This document shows positions 49,241-62,400 of a DNA stretch of 64,000 nucleotides, one piece after another; positions within the stretch are counted from its first letter, which is position 1; every line of letters begins with the position of its first letter. The DNA is from Holacanthus passer. Lineage: Eukaryota > Chordata > Actinopteri > Pomacanthidae. The notes beneath the pieces are model-generated. The model saw only the letters and a list, made by a program, of their open reading frames with translations. It was not told the origin of the DNA and made no database searches. The position numbers and the translations under genes are program-made. The stretch spans positions 4,606,501 through 4,670,500 of the forward strand of contig JAFREQ010000014.1 in the NCBI GenBank assembly GCA_025331565.1, read 5' to 3'.

Positions 49241-49426
49241 TTTATTTGAGAAATTATTTTATTTTCATTTCAGTGTCAGTCCAATAATAATACAACATCC
49301 CACTTTTTCTTATTGCAGCAGCGGTTTTACATCCAAGCAGCACAACCAACTTCAATTCAAACATCATGTATTCGACATCTTAATCTTGAAATAAATACTG
49401 CTCACTTTGTGCTGCTCTTCGTGTTT
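49241..49426 (-). terminator. igfn1: Probable igfn1 3' UTR and poly(A) signals
   Basis: Minus-strand AATAAA motifs lie at 49258-49263 and 49241-49246, about 165-185 bases past the stop. This would make a short 3' UTR. Confidence 0.5.
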
Positions 49427-52400
49427 TCATTCTGTATGGAAGAGAGATGAAATCATTTAGCACCATCAAATATGTTTTTTTCTAGTTCCAGCTATTGTTT
49501 GAATTAAAGTGCAGGTGTGTTTCTCTCTCACCTCTGACACTGAGGACGGTGGAGCATTCGGCCCGTCCGAGGGCGTTCTCTGCACTGATGGTGTACTCCC
49601 CCATGTCTCTGGGGCCTACGTGGAGAATTAACATGGAGCAGACTCCGCAGGTGTTGGAGATGTAATAGTTGGTGTTTGTGTTTAGGCTGATGTGATTTCG
49701 ATACCATGTGACACGAGGTTTGGGATTTCCCTTCACTGCACAGCTCATGTAACACTCATAGCCTTTGGGTGCGGTGTGAAGCTTCAAAGGCACAATGAAG
49801 GTTGGAGCACATCGCAAATCACAATCCTTTCTGGTTGATACGCTCACCACAAACTTTTCTACAAGAAAGGAGATATAGTAAGATTATATTTTTCTTGAGG
49901 CAATGATTTGGCCTTTGAGGTTGAGATGCACAAACCCACCTTTCTTCTTCTCCATCCCCCATGTTGGTGACTCCGAGGGTGCAGATATGCCCATGTCGTT
50001 TTTGGCATAGACCCGGAAATTATATTCCCTCCCCAGCATGATGTTACAGACTGTGAACTTGTTGTTGAAGAGTCTGTCAGCTACTGTGGTCCATGTGCGT
50101 TTGGTAGAGTCCAGTTTGGACACTGTGTAGTGGAGGCGGTCATCACGCTTCTCGTCAGGAGAAGGCTCCCAGATCACAGTCACTGTACCCGGCACGTTCT
50201 CCTCCAGTTCTATGGGTCCAGGAGGCTTTGGATCATCTGGAACCACAATCAGGTTTACTGGCTGAACGTTTTGACATTGATGCAGCAAAAGAAATAATAC
50301 ATCATAATTTTAATTGTACCTGTGACCCGGACCTCTGTGCTGAATGTCTCCTGTCCTGCAAGATTTTTCACCAAAATGGAGTAGATGCCAGAATCAGAGC
50401 GCTCAGAGGAGGGAATCAGCAGCTGGGATGAGCCATCACAGTTACTGATTGTAACTCGCTTTGTCACCGGCACGTTGTCTTTAAGCCACATAATATCTGG
50501 GCGTGGGGAGGCCTGTAAAAAAGAACATTAGTAATATATTGAGGATTTCAGGCCTGAATATGGTATCTTTGGCTTTCTCCCCTGTTTATTTTTGTGAAAC
50601 CACAGTTTACCTCTGAATGTTAACAATGAAACATGAATCTCACCTCAAAGTGTACAGTGATCCTGACAGAGTTTCCTGCCCTTATGACCATGAAACTCTT
50701 CATCTTGTGGTTTGTGAACTTTGGCCTCACTAGGATAATGAACCAAAAAAATGATAAGTGCTTCGGATAATAATTTACTTTAGGAGGTTCTGACATAGTG
50801 GAATAAGCTCAAATACATAGATATGTGTTCAATGTGATGCATTGATGTACTAATAACAGATAAATAATAAGACTAGGTTGTAAAGAAACAGAATGGGTTT
50901 TGTAACTTTGCCCTTAAACGTTCTTCAAAATGTTAATGCATCATTTCATCTATCCAGCAACATATTGTTTCTTAAATTTCTAACAAGAGTTGACATACCA
51001 GGTGAGGGCATTGCCAGGACATAGTTGGCCAGCTCCTCGGGAGCACTCTCTCCTCCATCATTAGTCGCGATCACTCTCACCCAGTACATGTCCATGGACT
51101 TAAGGCCTTTCACACTGAAGGAAGTCGTGATGATGGAGGTAGCATTGCAGCGGGACCATTCAATGCAGTCTGCCTGTCGGATCTCAACAAAATATCCCTT
51201 TGCTTCATCCTGGACCTCTGGTATATCCTCAGGTTTGGTCCAAGTCAGGACCAAGTGGGTGTAAGAAGTTTCTGTCACCTTCAGGCTTGTTACTTTGCCA
51301 GGAGGTTCTTGGATACACAAATTTAAAGGTCATGCATTACCAATTAAAAAAAATGTAATCCATATACAGTCTAATAATTCATTCATTTTAAACACTTTAT
51401 TAATAAAAATCAAATTATACATTATTAGGCATAATATTTTTAACATTACATCATTTTAAAACAGGAATATATTTTCTGCAGTCTATTGTTTATTGCTGAG
51501 TTTAACATGAAAAACAGTTGCAACACTTACTCTTGGGATCCCGTGCGAAAACAAACTCTGACGGGCTGCTAAATTCACCAGCTCCTGAGAGGTTTATGGC
51601 AGTAACTCTGAATTCATATTCCATGCCTGCCACAACATCTTTCACTGCATACTTCTTCTCTGGAACGACAACAAAAACAACATGGACTTCACTGCCATCA
51701 GATTGAGCTGCAGTCAAATAAAAATGCAGTACCTTTTATTAGTTCATCCATGGCATTGACAACAGTCCAGAGATTACTCCCCTTCTTGCGTTTCTCCAAA
51801 ATATAGCCCAGGATCCGTGAACCTCCTCGATTACTTGGTGCATCCCAGGACATGTTGATGCAGTCGTCAGAGGCGCTCACCAGCTTTGGAGGTGCCGGAG
51901 GGCCAGGAAAGGCTGAACCAAGCATGCAGAAACGAAATAGGCTGGTTAAACTTGTAGTCAGACAGACTGATCTTTTCTTTTATAGTTTGACTCTCTTTTT
52001 ATTTCAGTAGCAATGCAGTATTGATGAATATGTATCTACCAATAAGATAATTCAGTTTAAGAAATCAGGTATATTCTGGTCATGTTACAAATGAAGAGAG
52101 ATCTGGATTTACACTGTAAAGGTGAATTCTTTGCTTTTTAGAAAAGTCTAGTATACATTATTATTTTTAATCTTGTTATTATTATTTACATGTAATTGAT
52201 TAGTTGAGTAAAATAAAATTAGTCAACAAAAATGTGATAATTGATGAACATTTTTTTGTTTTTCAAGCGTGAGAATTTGCAGCACTTCTTTTATATCTCT
52301 GTAAAATATATAAAAATACGTAAAATATGTTATTCTTTTGGCCTGTTGATCAGGAAAAACCCCCAACTTGAATGCATGATTTGGGTATGATCATGGGAGG

Positions 52401-55400
52401 CCAATGGATGATGGTGAACAGCAGGGGGCAGTAATGAATCAGGTGATGATCAAACAGGTCTTCATCACAGGACACAGTTTGACACGTCACAGAAGGAGAA
52501 ACGCAGGTGGAAGTGATCAACAGGAAATATAGGTTCAATTGAAACAACACGTGGTCGGTTTTTAAAGTTTGCGTTTGGTTTAGAATGAAAATAATTCAGA
52601 AGAAAATACATGAAAGACACAGACTGGTAATTTAAACTGATGCTTTACAACCAGATTGTCTCTCTTAGTTTGTCACCAGTTTGTTAGCATGAGTTTTTAT
52701 GTTTGGGTCTGCAGTGGTAATTAAGAAAACACACATATGTATTATGTAATGTGAAATTTTAGCTCCATTAAAAACACCCAAATAAGTTTTCAACACCAGA
52801 TTTTAAAGAGAAAAAACGTATTTAAGAAGTGGAGATATAAACTTTAGTTAGTTGATCTGCTCATAGGCTGATTAAAGGTTTTGTGACTAAGCCAGCAGCA
52901 ATAAAGTTTTCTGCTATTTAAACTTTATTTAACTGTTTTCCACCAACAGCTTGTGGAGAAGAACTGGATTGTGGAAAAGACTTCTTCAGACTCATTAAGG
53001 ATGATTTTCCACTCAGGTCGTCTGATGGATGACTAATGGAGAACTACAACACACTGACTCCATGACTGGAGACTGGCTGATGGATTCTCTTCAACCAGAC
53101 CACAGTAAGTGCAAGTCATTATTTTTTTTTTTTGCATTGTGTTGGTGTTGTGTTGTTTGTTTCGGCCGCTGTGCCTCTGCTTGTTGTGACCTTGTGCCTT
53201 TTTTGCTAGGTGGCTATTATTTGTTAGTCCTGCCATCACCAGGCTTAAATATGTAAGACTGTATCATACATTCATGCATCTGAAACTCAATTCATTTAAT
53301 GGACCTTTTTTGAGATCTGGAGAGGAAAATAAGATGGCAATTTTTTAGTGTAACTTTATGTCAGTTGGCCTGAGGTTTTGGCATTGTGTAACTTTATTGC
53401 TTTATTGCTCAAGGTTGCTGCATTTGCTGTGTATTTGGACTGTGATAGTGACTGTGTTGGATGCTTATTGTTTTGCTGTGTGACTTTGGCAGGTTTCGTC
53501 ATTATCAGTTTGGTGCTGTGGGTGGTGTCAAAAAAAACTATTCAATGATTTGAGAGACAGTATAGATTGTGGCTGTGGCTCAGGAGGTGGAGCGGTTCGT
53601 CCTCTGATCAGAAGGTCAGTGGTTCAGTTCCCCCCAGTCTGCATGGCGATGTGTCCTTGAGCAAAACACTGAACCACAAACTACTATCTGCTATTGCTGT
53701 GGGTGAATGTGGCATGTGAAAGTGCTTTGAGTGGTCGGTAGACTAGAAAAGTGCAATATAAATGCAGTCCATTTGGTCCATTTACCATCCTGATGGCAGT
53801 GGTTGGCTCCGTCTCCTCACAGTGAGATCGTCCCTGTTTTTAACCTGCCAGTTTGCCTTTATACTTGGAGTTACGAGTTCTCTTCTTGTTTTGGGTGGGT
53901 GACATGCAGCTAAGGTGAGTTGAAAGCTTGATCTTCATATAATCCACATTTGTGAAAGTGTGTGTGTTTGGCCTTTGATTAACTTGTGACCTGTAGAGAA
54001 CCCGGAGTCGAGCCCTCGAACTCAAACTTGACAAATGGTCACAGATAATGATTTGACAACACATTAGAAGAATACACCATAAATAGGTGTAGGAGGACTG
54101 AAGTGTTCATTTATGTTTAACTGGCATTAAGCAAAAAGTTGAAAGCTCAATAGGTGGAGTTTGTCCTCTATTACGTCTCTGTTTTTGGGATGTAAAAGAG
54201 TTGGTGGGTAACACCTTACAGATATCTCACAAGCACCAGTTTGACTCACCTAGTGTGCCGGCTTGCATGTCATCAGTCTCCATGGCTTCACTCGTACCCT
54301 GTGCAGTTACTGCCCGGATACGGTAGCAATATTTCCGGCCATGGTCCACATTTGTGTCGCGATAGCTGGGCACACCTGGGATTTCCCCTATTTTCTTCCA
54401 GGTGTTTCGTCCCACTTGCTGTCGCTCCATTATATAGTTAATCACCGGTGAGCCCCCGTCGTCCTTTGGAGGCCTCCACCTAAATTCAATACACATAGCT
54501 GAGCTTTCTGTTACCTCTGCAGGACCCAGGGGTGGAGTGGGTTTGTCTGAAACATCACAAAAAGTGTTATTTAAAGTTTGAAAACCCTTCCTGACTTGTT
54601 ATATGTGAGAGGGCGAATACAGCATCTATACTAGGGAAACAGTTTTTCCATAGAGAGGTAATCATGGTAAAAATCTGACAGTTGTGATGCTGGCAGCGAT
54701 GGCAGACGTAGCCAAGGTTTGAACTTAATAACTTTTGTCAGGCTCTGAAATGTATTTCCACAACACATCTTTAATCTGTCAAGTTATCACAAACTGGGAT
54801 TCTGCTTCAAGTAAAACAAAAAACAATCTTGATATATGTATTTTTTTTCAGTCAGTACGATAGTTTAAAGGCTGCGCTTGGCAAATAAGTACCTAAATCT
54901 GTCCAGGCACAGATGGGCTCAGTGACATGTGCCGCCCTTTTCAACTGATAGAGAAAAGACTGGCCTGATTTTCACCATTATGTGCATGAGCTTTGGAGCA
55001 TTTAAGGACACTGCTGTTTGCCGTTCTAAAGATTTTACCAGGGCAAAGCACTTCTAATGGCTCAGCTCGCTACACAAATCACAGCCTTTGCCATCTATGA
55101 AGATTAGAATTTTCTCGAAGGAGCTTGATGATTTAATGATTTTCTTTGAATCGCTCTGACAGGTTTATTGTTGAGTTGTATGTAGAGCATAAGAAAAATG
55201 TGTGGGCAATAACAGATTCTCCTGTGTTGAATTTCCGCATTATCCTTCATTCACTCACCGAGCACAATTAGCTGTGAAATTGCCTCAGTGAAGCCGTGTT
55301 CGTTCTTGAGCTTGATCTTGATCTCTCCTGTGTCTTTCCTCTGGCACCTGCTCAGGAGCAAGCGGCTCTGATGCCCAGATTTCTCTATCTTTGTGTTGTT

Positions 55401-56409
55401 GTCATCATGGAGCTCTTCTCCTTCTTTGTACCACTGAATCTTTATGGGTTCATGGCCTACAAAATGCAGTTTGAAGATGGCGTTGTGTCCCACTTTAATT
55501 GTCACAGGCTCAGTGAAGGCAGCGAGGTCTTCAGGGTCAAACCTCGGGGGATCTGAAAAAGGGGCCAGTTAGTCATTTCAGGGTTTCTATGGTATGTAGC
55601 TGTGATCTGATTCTGACATGTGACTGTAAATATGATATTTGTCGCTATTTTCCAGTTATACTACAGTACCCAAAATCATTATTGTTATCAAGACAAATTC
55701 TCCTACCTTTGACGCTGATCATCGCCTCTGTTTTACGACCGTCTGCCTCAAAACGGTATTTCCCAGAATGCTCTTCCTTGCAGCTGATTAGGACTAATTT
55801 ATGGATAGCACCATCTTTAGTGATAATGAAGTTGTCATCTGGGGAGATCTGATAGAAAAAGGAGTAGACAGATGAAAATAAACAAATCAAGCAATAACAA
55901 TGGTGAGTTGATTAATTATTCAGATCTGCAGAACTACATTGCCCACAGGGTTTGTTGTCCAGCTGTGTTTAGGACTGCAACTAATGATTCTTCTCATTGT
56001 AGATCAATCTGCCGATTGTTTTCATGACTAATTGTGAAAAATGTTTTGTCACAATTTCCAGTTAGTAACGGACTTGACCAGCTGACTACAAGCTGATTGG
56101 CTGTTGAAAAAAGAGACTTCAGGTGGTGCTATCAGCTGTCTTGAGCCGGCTGTTCACACCGCTGCAACTTTCCCCTCTAACGTTCTAAAACGGTTTCATC
56201 TCATTATGAATCTTTGGTCCAATGTACTTTCTTGACACTTGAACAGTGCCCGAGAAAATGAAGAGTTTGATCTTTAAGACTAACCTTTTTGCCGTCTCTG
56301 AACCAGGCCCCCTCACAGTCTTCGCTGCTGAGCTTACATGTTAGCGCAGCAGTCTCATTGATGATAGCACTGACATCAGACAAACCACAGATGAACTGAA
56401 CCCCTGGAT
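49427..56409 (-). CDS. igfn1: igfn1 C-terminal Ig/Fn3 array
   Basis: Domains: Ig 56285-56409 plus 55707-55848 (GAWFRDGKK, SGKYRFEA); Ig 55259-55552 (IKIQWYKEGEEL); Fn3 54250-54546 (FRWRPPKDDGGSPVINYIME); Fn3 51733-51912 plus 51531-51707 (MSWDAPSNRGGSRILGYILE); Fn3 50999-51307 (LTWTKPEDIPEV); Ig 50644-50729 plus 50320-50512 (DIMWLKDNVPV); Fn3 49940-50236 (VIWEPSPDEKRDDRLHYTV); Ig 49532-49858 (RVTWYRNHISL, MGEYTISAENALGRAE). The last exon, after a CTTCCATACAG acceptor, adds only two bases of Glu and a TGA. Retaining the last intron would add about 18 unrelated residues. Confidence 0.88.
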
Positions 56410-59400
56410 CTAACATACACAACAGAGAACTGTTAGGCACCGTGATGATTTTGACTTGCATCCAAAAGCAAACCTGTTTGAGAATGATAGGAAAAATAGC
56501 TAATGTTTGAACGTTCCATTTCATTTAGATTTTCTTTGTTTTTTTTTAATCATGCGTTTTATTTATTCTCTTTTTCAGATAGTTTTCAGTCTCTGCAGGG
56601 AGGTTTTATTTTTTGTTCTCCGCTTCTTACATGTGCTACAATATTTTCAAAGCACACGTCTCTTATTTACTGTGCATTGTTTTGTTAGCATGAAATTGAG
56701 TCTGTCTTGCCGAATCCAGATCTGTCAGGAACACTTATGTTAAACAGCAAACGAAGATGACAGAACAATTTGATTTTGCAGTGTAATTCTGCTCCCCGCT
56801 GTGTCAAAATATCACAACATGGAATACAGAGCAACTTGATAAAAAATAAATAAATAAAACAACACGCCGGGATAATTGTGAATAAATGGGTAATAACTTG
56901 AAAGAATCCCATTACGAGTTGCAGAGGAATTGATTGCAGTTGGAGCTCATATTGTTTTGTGACTTCTCACTAAATGGAATTATGTCTGCATTGTTGAAGT
57001 GCTCCAAACTGACATGCTGAACAGCCTCTCTTTGAGATTCTTTAATTGTGGACAGTAAACAAAGTGCCAAAGTAAGTTAAGCTTAAATGTGCCACGCCAG
57101 ACTCAGCAAATGTGTACATTGCACCAGAGGTAATTATTAAGTAAGGAATTATTATCCTTTATGAAGCTTTTATTTTGTGATGTGTGCATTAAGTTTCAAG
57201 CTCCTGAGTCATAATAAAATACACATAGGTCATATTGGTCAGATAAATGCATACAGACTCATGAATGAAAAGGACAATATACTATTACTGCATGTTAAAA
57301 ATTGTAATAAATACATATAATCATGTATATATAGTGATTTAGAGTAACATGAGTTGTATAGACATGAGTTTATCAAGAAGTGCAACATAGCAGCTGGAAT
57401 TCACTGTAACATTTTTTTATCTGTTTTTTGTGTCTGAAGTAGTACTGAAAAAAAATTAATTGTTTATTTGATTACTGGATGCATCTAACTGATGACAACT
57501 TCGAGGTTACTTACCAATGACCACATCCTCTACCAGTGGACCGTGTCTTTTACGCCTTGAATGTGTGGCAGAGGCAGCTGCGTCGTCAGTCTCGTCACTC
57601 TCGTTGTGGTCTTCAGGACATGTCCTTTCACCTTTTACATATCAAAATATTAAACTCTGAACTGTACACACACTGTTTACCAAATTATACCTTTATAATG
57701 GTCTCATTGTTCACAAACAATATTCACACTAATGCATTTGTGGGACTGATCAAACTAAAATAGAGTCAACTTAACACATTACACATACATTGCACACAGA
57801 CAGACAACCACAAAGATAAAGCCAGAGCAACTATTTCTGTCTATACAAAACAAGAATATAGGGGTTTATGGCCGCCTCCCACTCTTAAAAGAAGCTGTGA
57901 AACAATGTGAACTGCCTCAGGGAGCACAATACCTAAAACGCTTATTTTCTGGCCATTAACCCAGACTACAGCTCCATGCAGTAACTCACCACTTGCGGTC
58001 TCTTACCATCGACTGCTTTCTGTGGCTGTTGGCTTTGCTTTGAACAGCTTGAACGCTCGACCTGGCCGGGAGATTCCTCACTCTCGTCACTTTCACTTGC
58101 TTCACTGTCACTTGCTAGTTCATTTGGATCTGAGACAGAGCCACAGTTTTCAGGTAGTAAACACTCAGCTTTATGCAGCGGGCTTTCAGTAAGCTCACTG
58201 TTGCATTGCAGTTTTATTTGATAAAATAATTTTTCCTCATCGTCCAAAAATAAACTAAGAGCGTCTCACTGAGTTCTCACTAGACCAAAGATGAGAACTA
58301 CAGCGTCATGTAGAGCTTTGTCACCTGTTTCCATATCATCACGCTACTTCACAAGTTTATTAATTAAAGCACAGTTTCTCCCACAGTGGGGTGAATTTTA
58401 CATTTAAAGAGAAAGCACTAGCACTGTTTCAGATACTCTCTCAGTTTCTTTTGCCAAGACTTTACATGTCTAATTCGAGTGTGACTAATCTTGAAGGGTA
58501 ACTGGTACATTTCCTGCATGCAGTCGATCTGTTGTTTCTTACCTGATGTATGTTGTTTCCGTTGGATCTTCCTTGTGTGCCTTTGGCATCTGACAGACCC
58601 AGTAGAGTCTTTATTTCCGTCAGAATCAGTCGCTTCATTTTGACATGTGGCAAGCGTTTGAATCCGGGTTAACTCGACATCAACGCCTTTGCTGCTGGAT
58701 TCTGCACAGACACACAGTCAAAAGAATAAATACGCTTTGGAAAATAAGTATGGATGTTCACTGAGCATTAACTCGTTTCAAGAAATGTTGTCAATCATGA
58801 AGAAATGTACTATTTACAGAGAGTAAATATTAATAGCAGAACATTTTCTACCTGTTATCTCCCCACTTTCTCTATGTTCTGTCTCTGGATCATGTTTTAT
58901 GTATCTTGACTTATTGGCTGATCCAGTGAAGTCCTCGTTCTCTCCTGAACGTCCTCCCTCATCTGTATCTGTTACTGAAAATAAAGTTAATCCAAATGAA
59001 AACACACATCATGAACACATATTTTAACCACCACTGACTCCTCACTGTAGTGCCGACAGTGAAAATGTATTGTTAGGCATAGATCGACTTTACCTGTTAC
59101 CTTGTCAAAATCCGCTTGACCACATCTGCTGTGCTTCTTGTTCTTGGGATCATCTATCACTTGCTCTTCTGCTTCTGTTGCACACCCTGAATTATCTAAC
59201 GTTTTTACTGCTGCGTCTTCTCTTGAGTCATCTTCTCTTCTCTTTTTGGTCTTTGCTTTCTCTTTGCTCCCTGTTGCTTCAGATGGGGCACTGACCTTCG
59301 CGGCGTTAGGCTTGTCCTTTACTGCCCCGCTGCTTTTACCCGGTCCATTGATTGCACTTATTTCACCATCTCTTCCACTAGTGGTTAATGTCTTCGTGTC

Positions 59401-62400
59401 TCTCAGTTGTCCTCCTTTCTGTTTTGCTTTTACGGACGCTAAAATCTTCTCCATCTCCTCTCGGTTTTTTATTTGTTGTTCTCTGGCCACTTTCTCAAGG
59501 TCGATCCTTGCCCCGCTAGCCAAGGTGGTTTTACGAGCTATCTTCTTCCCAGCAGATGCAGGGTCACTCTCAGCTTGGAGGATGAAATACAACAAACATG
59601 ACACATAACTCAAATGTATTTATGAAAATCATCACTCATAATTATGGTAGTAATTAAGATCACTTGACCAAATGATTTTTGGTGCATCACGCCCTAAATT
59701 GTTTACCTTCCACCACCAGCCAGGCACTGCAGGACGCAACGCCAGCCACGGCTGAATAGATGCCTTTGTCCAGCTGCTCGCAGTCCTTGATAAACAGCCT
59801 GTGGATCAGTTTGTGGTGCGACGCAGTTATGCTATATTTCTCTCCATCCTCGAGGACACCACCCTTGCCCATCCATGTGATCTTGGGTAGTGGGTGTGTG
59901 AGGACACACTCAAAGAGGGCGTCCTCTCTTTCTTTAGCTGCGACCTCCTGAATTTTGATAACAAAGTCCACATTGGACACTGTAAAGCGACACGAAGAAG
60001 TCAGTGAACCCAGCCACCTATTCATTGTTACACAAAGCTTCTACAATTAATGAGAGATATACAGATCCATGCAATGTTTGTGTGTGAGGTGTATCGCCTC
60101 TGAAACAGAAGAATCTACGCTTATTCATAAAAACTGAAACCCTTTTCCAATAAGTCATTTATCTAATGCAAATTGTTATGTCTCGATTAAATGGAAAGGA
60201 ATCACTCTACAGTATTTTCTTCCTTTTCTCTGTTTGTGAGACGGCAATATGTGTTTAACAATAGTGAAAAAAGAAAACTGTCCTTAAAGCCGTAATCTCG
60301 CCATTATGTAAAAGACCTTCAATGAACTGTGAAAATTTGTATTGTCGGAGACTGCACACAATCGATGGATACACGTAGACAGCAGGATTTTTATGAAATT
60401 TAAAAGCTTTCAATTCCAACCACTGTTTATTCCATGAACTTACTTGTAAACTCTGTTGGGAGGAAGTTGACCTCTTCATCCACCTCATTCAGCTCTGTGT
60501 TGAGGAGGTTGACCTCTTCAATGTCAACCCGATTGAGACCTGTGTTGTTTTGAATCAGGCCCTTGATACTTAAGTCCTTCGCCCTCCCAGCTCTCTTAAG
60601 GCTGTGTTCCTCTCTTGCATCCTCATCATAGGGAATCACATCATCCTAGAAGGAAGAAGTTAGAAACAAAGTTAAGCTTTCATATTCTGATAATGGAAAA
60701 GATCATTTTAACTCAACACCTAAGGAGATCTTAATCTTTCTCACTGTGCTTCTTTAAGGTCGATGTCCAGCTCTAATAAAACTCAGTCATCAGGCATGAG
60801 AGGCAGAATTAATGAGATGAATTGAGCAGTAAGAATATTTTGGATGCAGATCACTAATTTGAACTGATAACTGCATTAAAGTATTAAGGTATCACGATAC
60901 ACAATAATATGCCAGGTGAACATTGTAAATGAATTATCAGTGCCAGATGAAAATGTTCAGTGAAATGATTTAGCTGATGCTTTAGCTGGAGATAACGCAG
61001 CTACTCTGAGCGCTGACAGTTTTCGTACCTTGCACTTATTTTGCTCTCTCTCCCTCTTCTTCACTTCCAGTTTCTTGAGAATCAAATCTAAGTCTGCAAC
61101 ACCAAACTCGGTACAGATGCGCTCGTAGTCTTTCCTGTCAGCGTTCAACATCGCGTCCCAGAATTTCCTATCAGCTTCCCCATCTGCTTGTTTTGCCTGG
61201 TTTTCCTCTACTTTACTAGAGGCATCAGACAAATATAGAAAAAAATGTTTATGGCCAGACGAGAATAAATGACAAAACTCACGCATGCAGAAATATCTGT
61301 TAAGGTATTTTAATATCTTACCATAACATCTGTTTTCTTACCTTTTCCTCAGCAGTTTTCTGAAATCTGATGGATTTGTTGAAGCTGAAAGCAGCAAATT
61401 CAGTTCAAGTTTATTATATCTTTCACAGCTGTACTGTAGATTTGAAGTCGTAAGGGTTTTTTTCTCAGTGATTAAAAACATACTAAGAACTTGAAATAAA
61501 ATGAGAAGAAGTGTTGAAGGAAATAGCAATGCTAGTTATAGACTGACATGCACAGTCAAGACAAATGTTCATAATCATATTTAGAACGTGCGTTGTGTGA
61601 ATAACTCTTACCCTCAGTCACAGTTAATGTCGCTGTGCAGACAGCTTTGCCATATTCGTTCACAGCACAACATTTGTACGTGTCTGTTTCCAGAGCAGAC
61701 GCTTTGTGAATCTGGAAATAAAAAGCAACATGTGACATGGCAAGTTATCAGCTGCACAGATTGAATTCACACTCACTGCCTGTGAAATAGTCGCTCACCT
61801 CTAATATATACTCTCCAGTTGATTGGTCATATTTACTCTGAAATTTGTCCTTGTCTGAAATTGGCCCTTTAGCTCTTCTCCATGACACCTCTGGTTTTGG
61901 ATCTCCTTTCACCATGGCCTTGAAAACAGCCAAGTTCCCTAAAGGATGTATGGAAATATTCCATCTTTATATTCACATCTACTGTATGACTTTCTGAGTT
62001 CATAATTAGAAATATAGTGCTATGAAACCCAGCCAGTCAGCTTTCCTTTGCTTCTTTGGTCACTTACTTTACATTTAATATCATGCATCTCTTTTAGGTA
62101 CAACTGCATAAATAATATCTATATGAATCCCACCTTCCTTAACAGTTGCTGGGGCTGGTTTGCACTGGAAATCTGGGGGGCTTTTTCCTTCTGGCAAGTT
62201 TACCACATACTGTGTGATCATTACTCCAGGAGTCTTAGATCTTCTCCGGATGACAGCTAAACAAAGCCAGCACAGATAATAATAAGAAAGAAATGTATCA
62301 GTTTATTATGAGCATAGTAAAGCACTTTACAACCTAGAATTAAAAACACACAAAAACACATCAAAACAAGACAAAAATCAATTTAGCACAGCAGGATCTG

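Noticed and set aside
49528..49755. A second minus-strand frame in the last igfn1 Ig exon
   Set aside because: It is a shifted reading of the Ig-coding exon; the other frame has the Ig motifs and matches all phases.
53581..53640. A tRNA gene
   Set aside because: A- and B-box-like motifs are present but the region cannot fold into a full tRNA and continues into a SINE body.
49427..56409. Myosin-binding protein C or H instead of igfn1
   Set aside because: The C-terminal domain order is similar, but the third Fn3 domain, the N-terminal FWDAMLNADRKDYERIC helix and the RRRSKTPGV start fit IGFN1.
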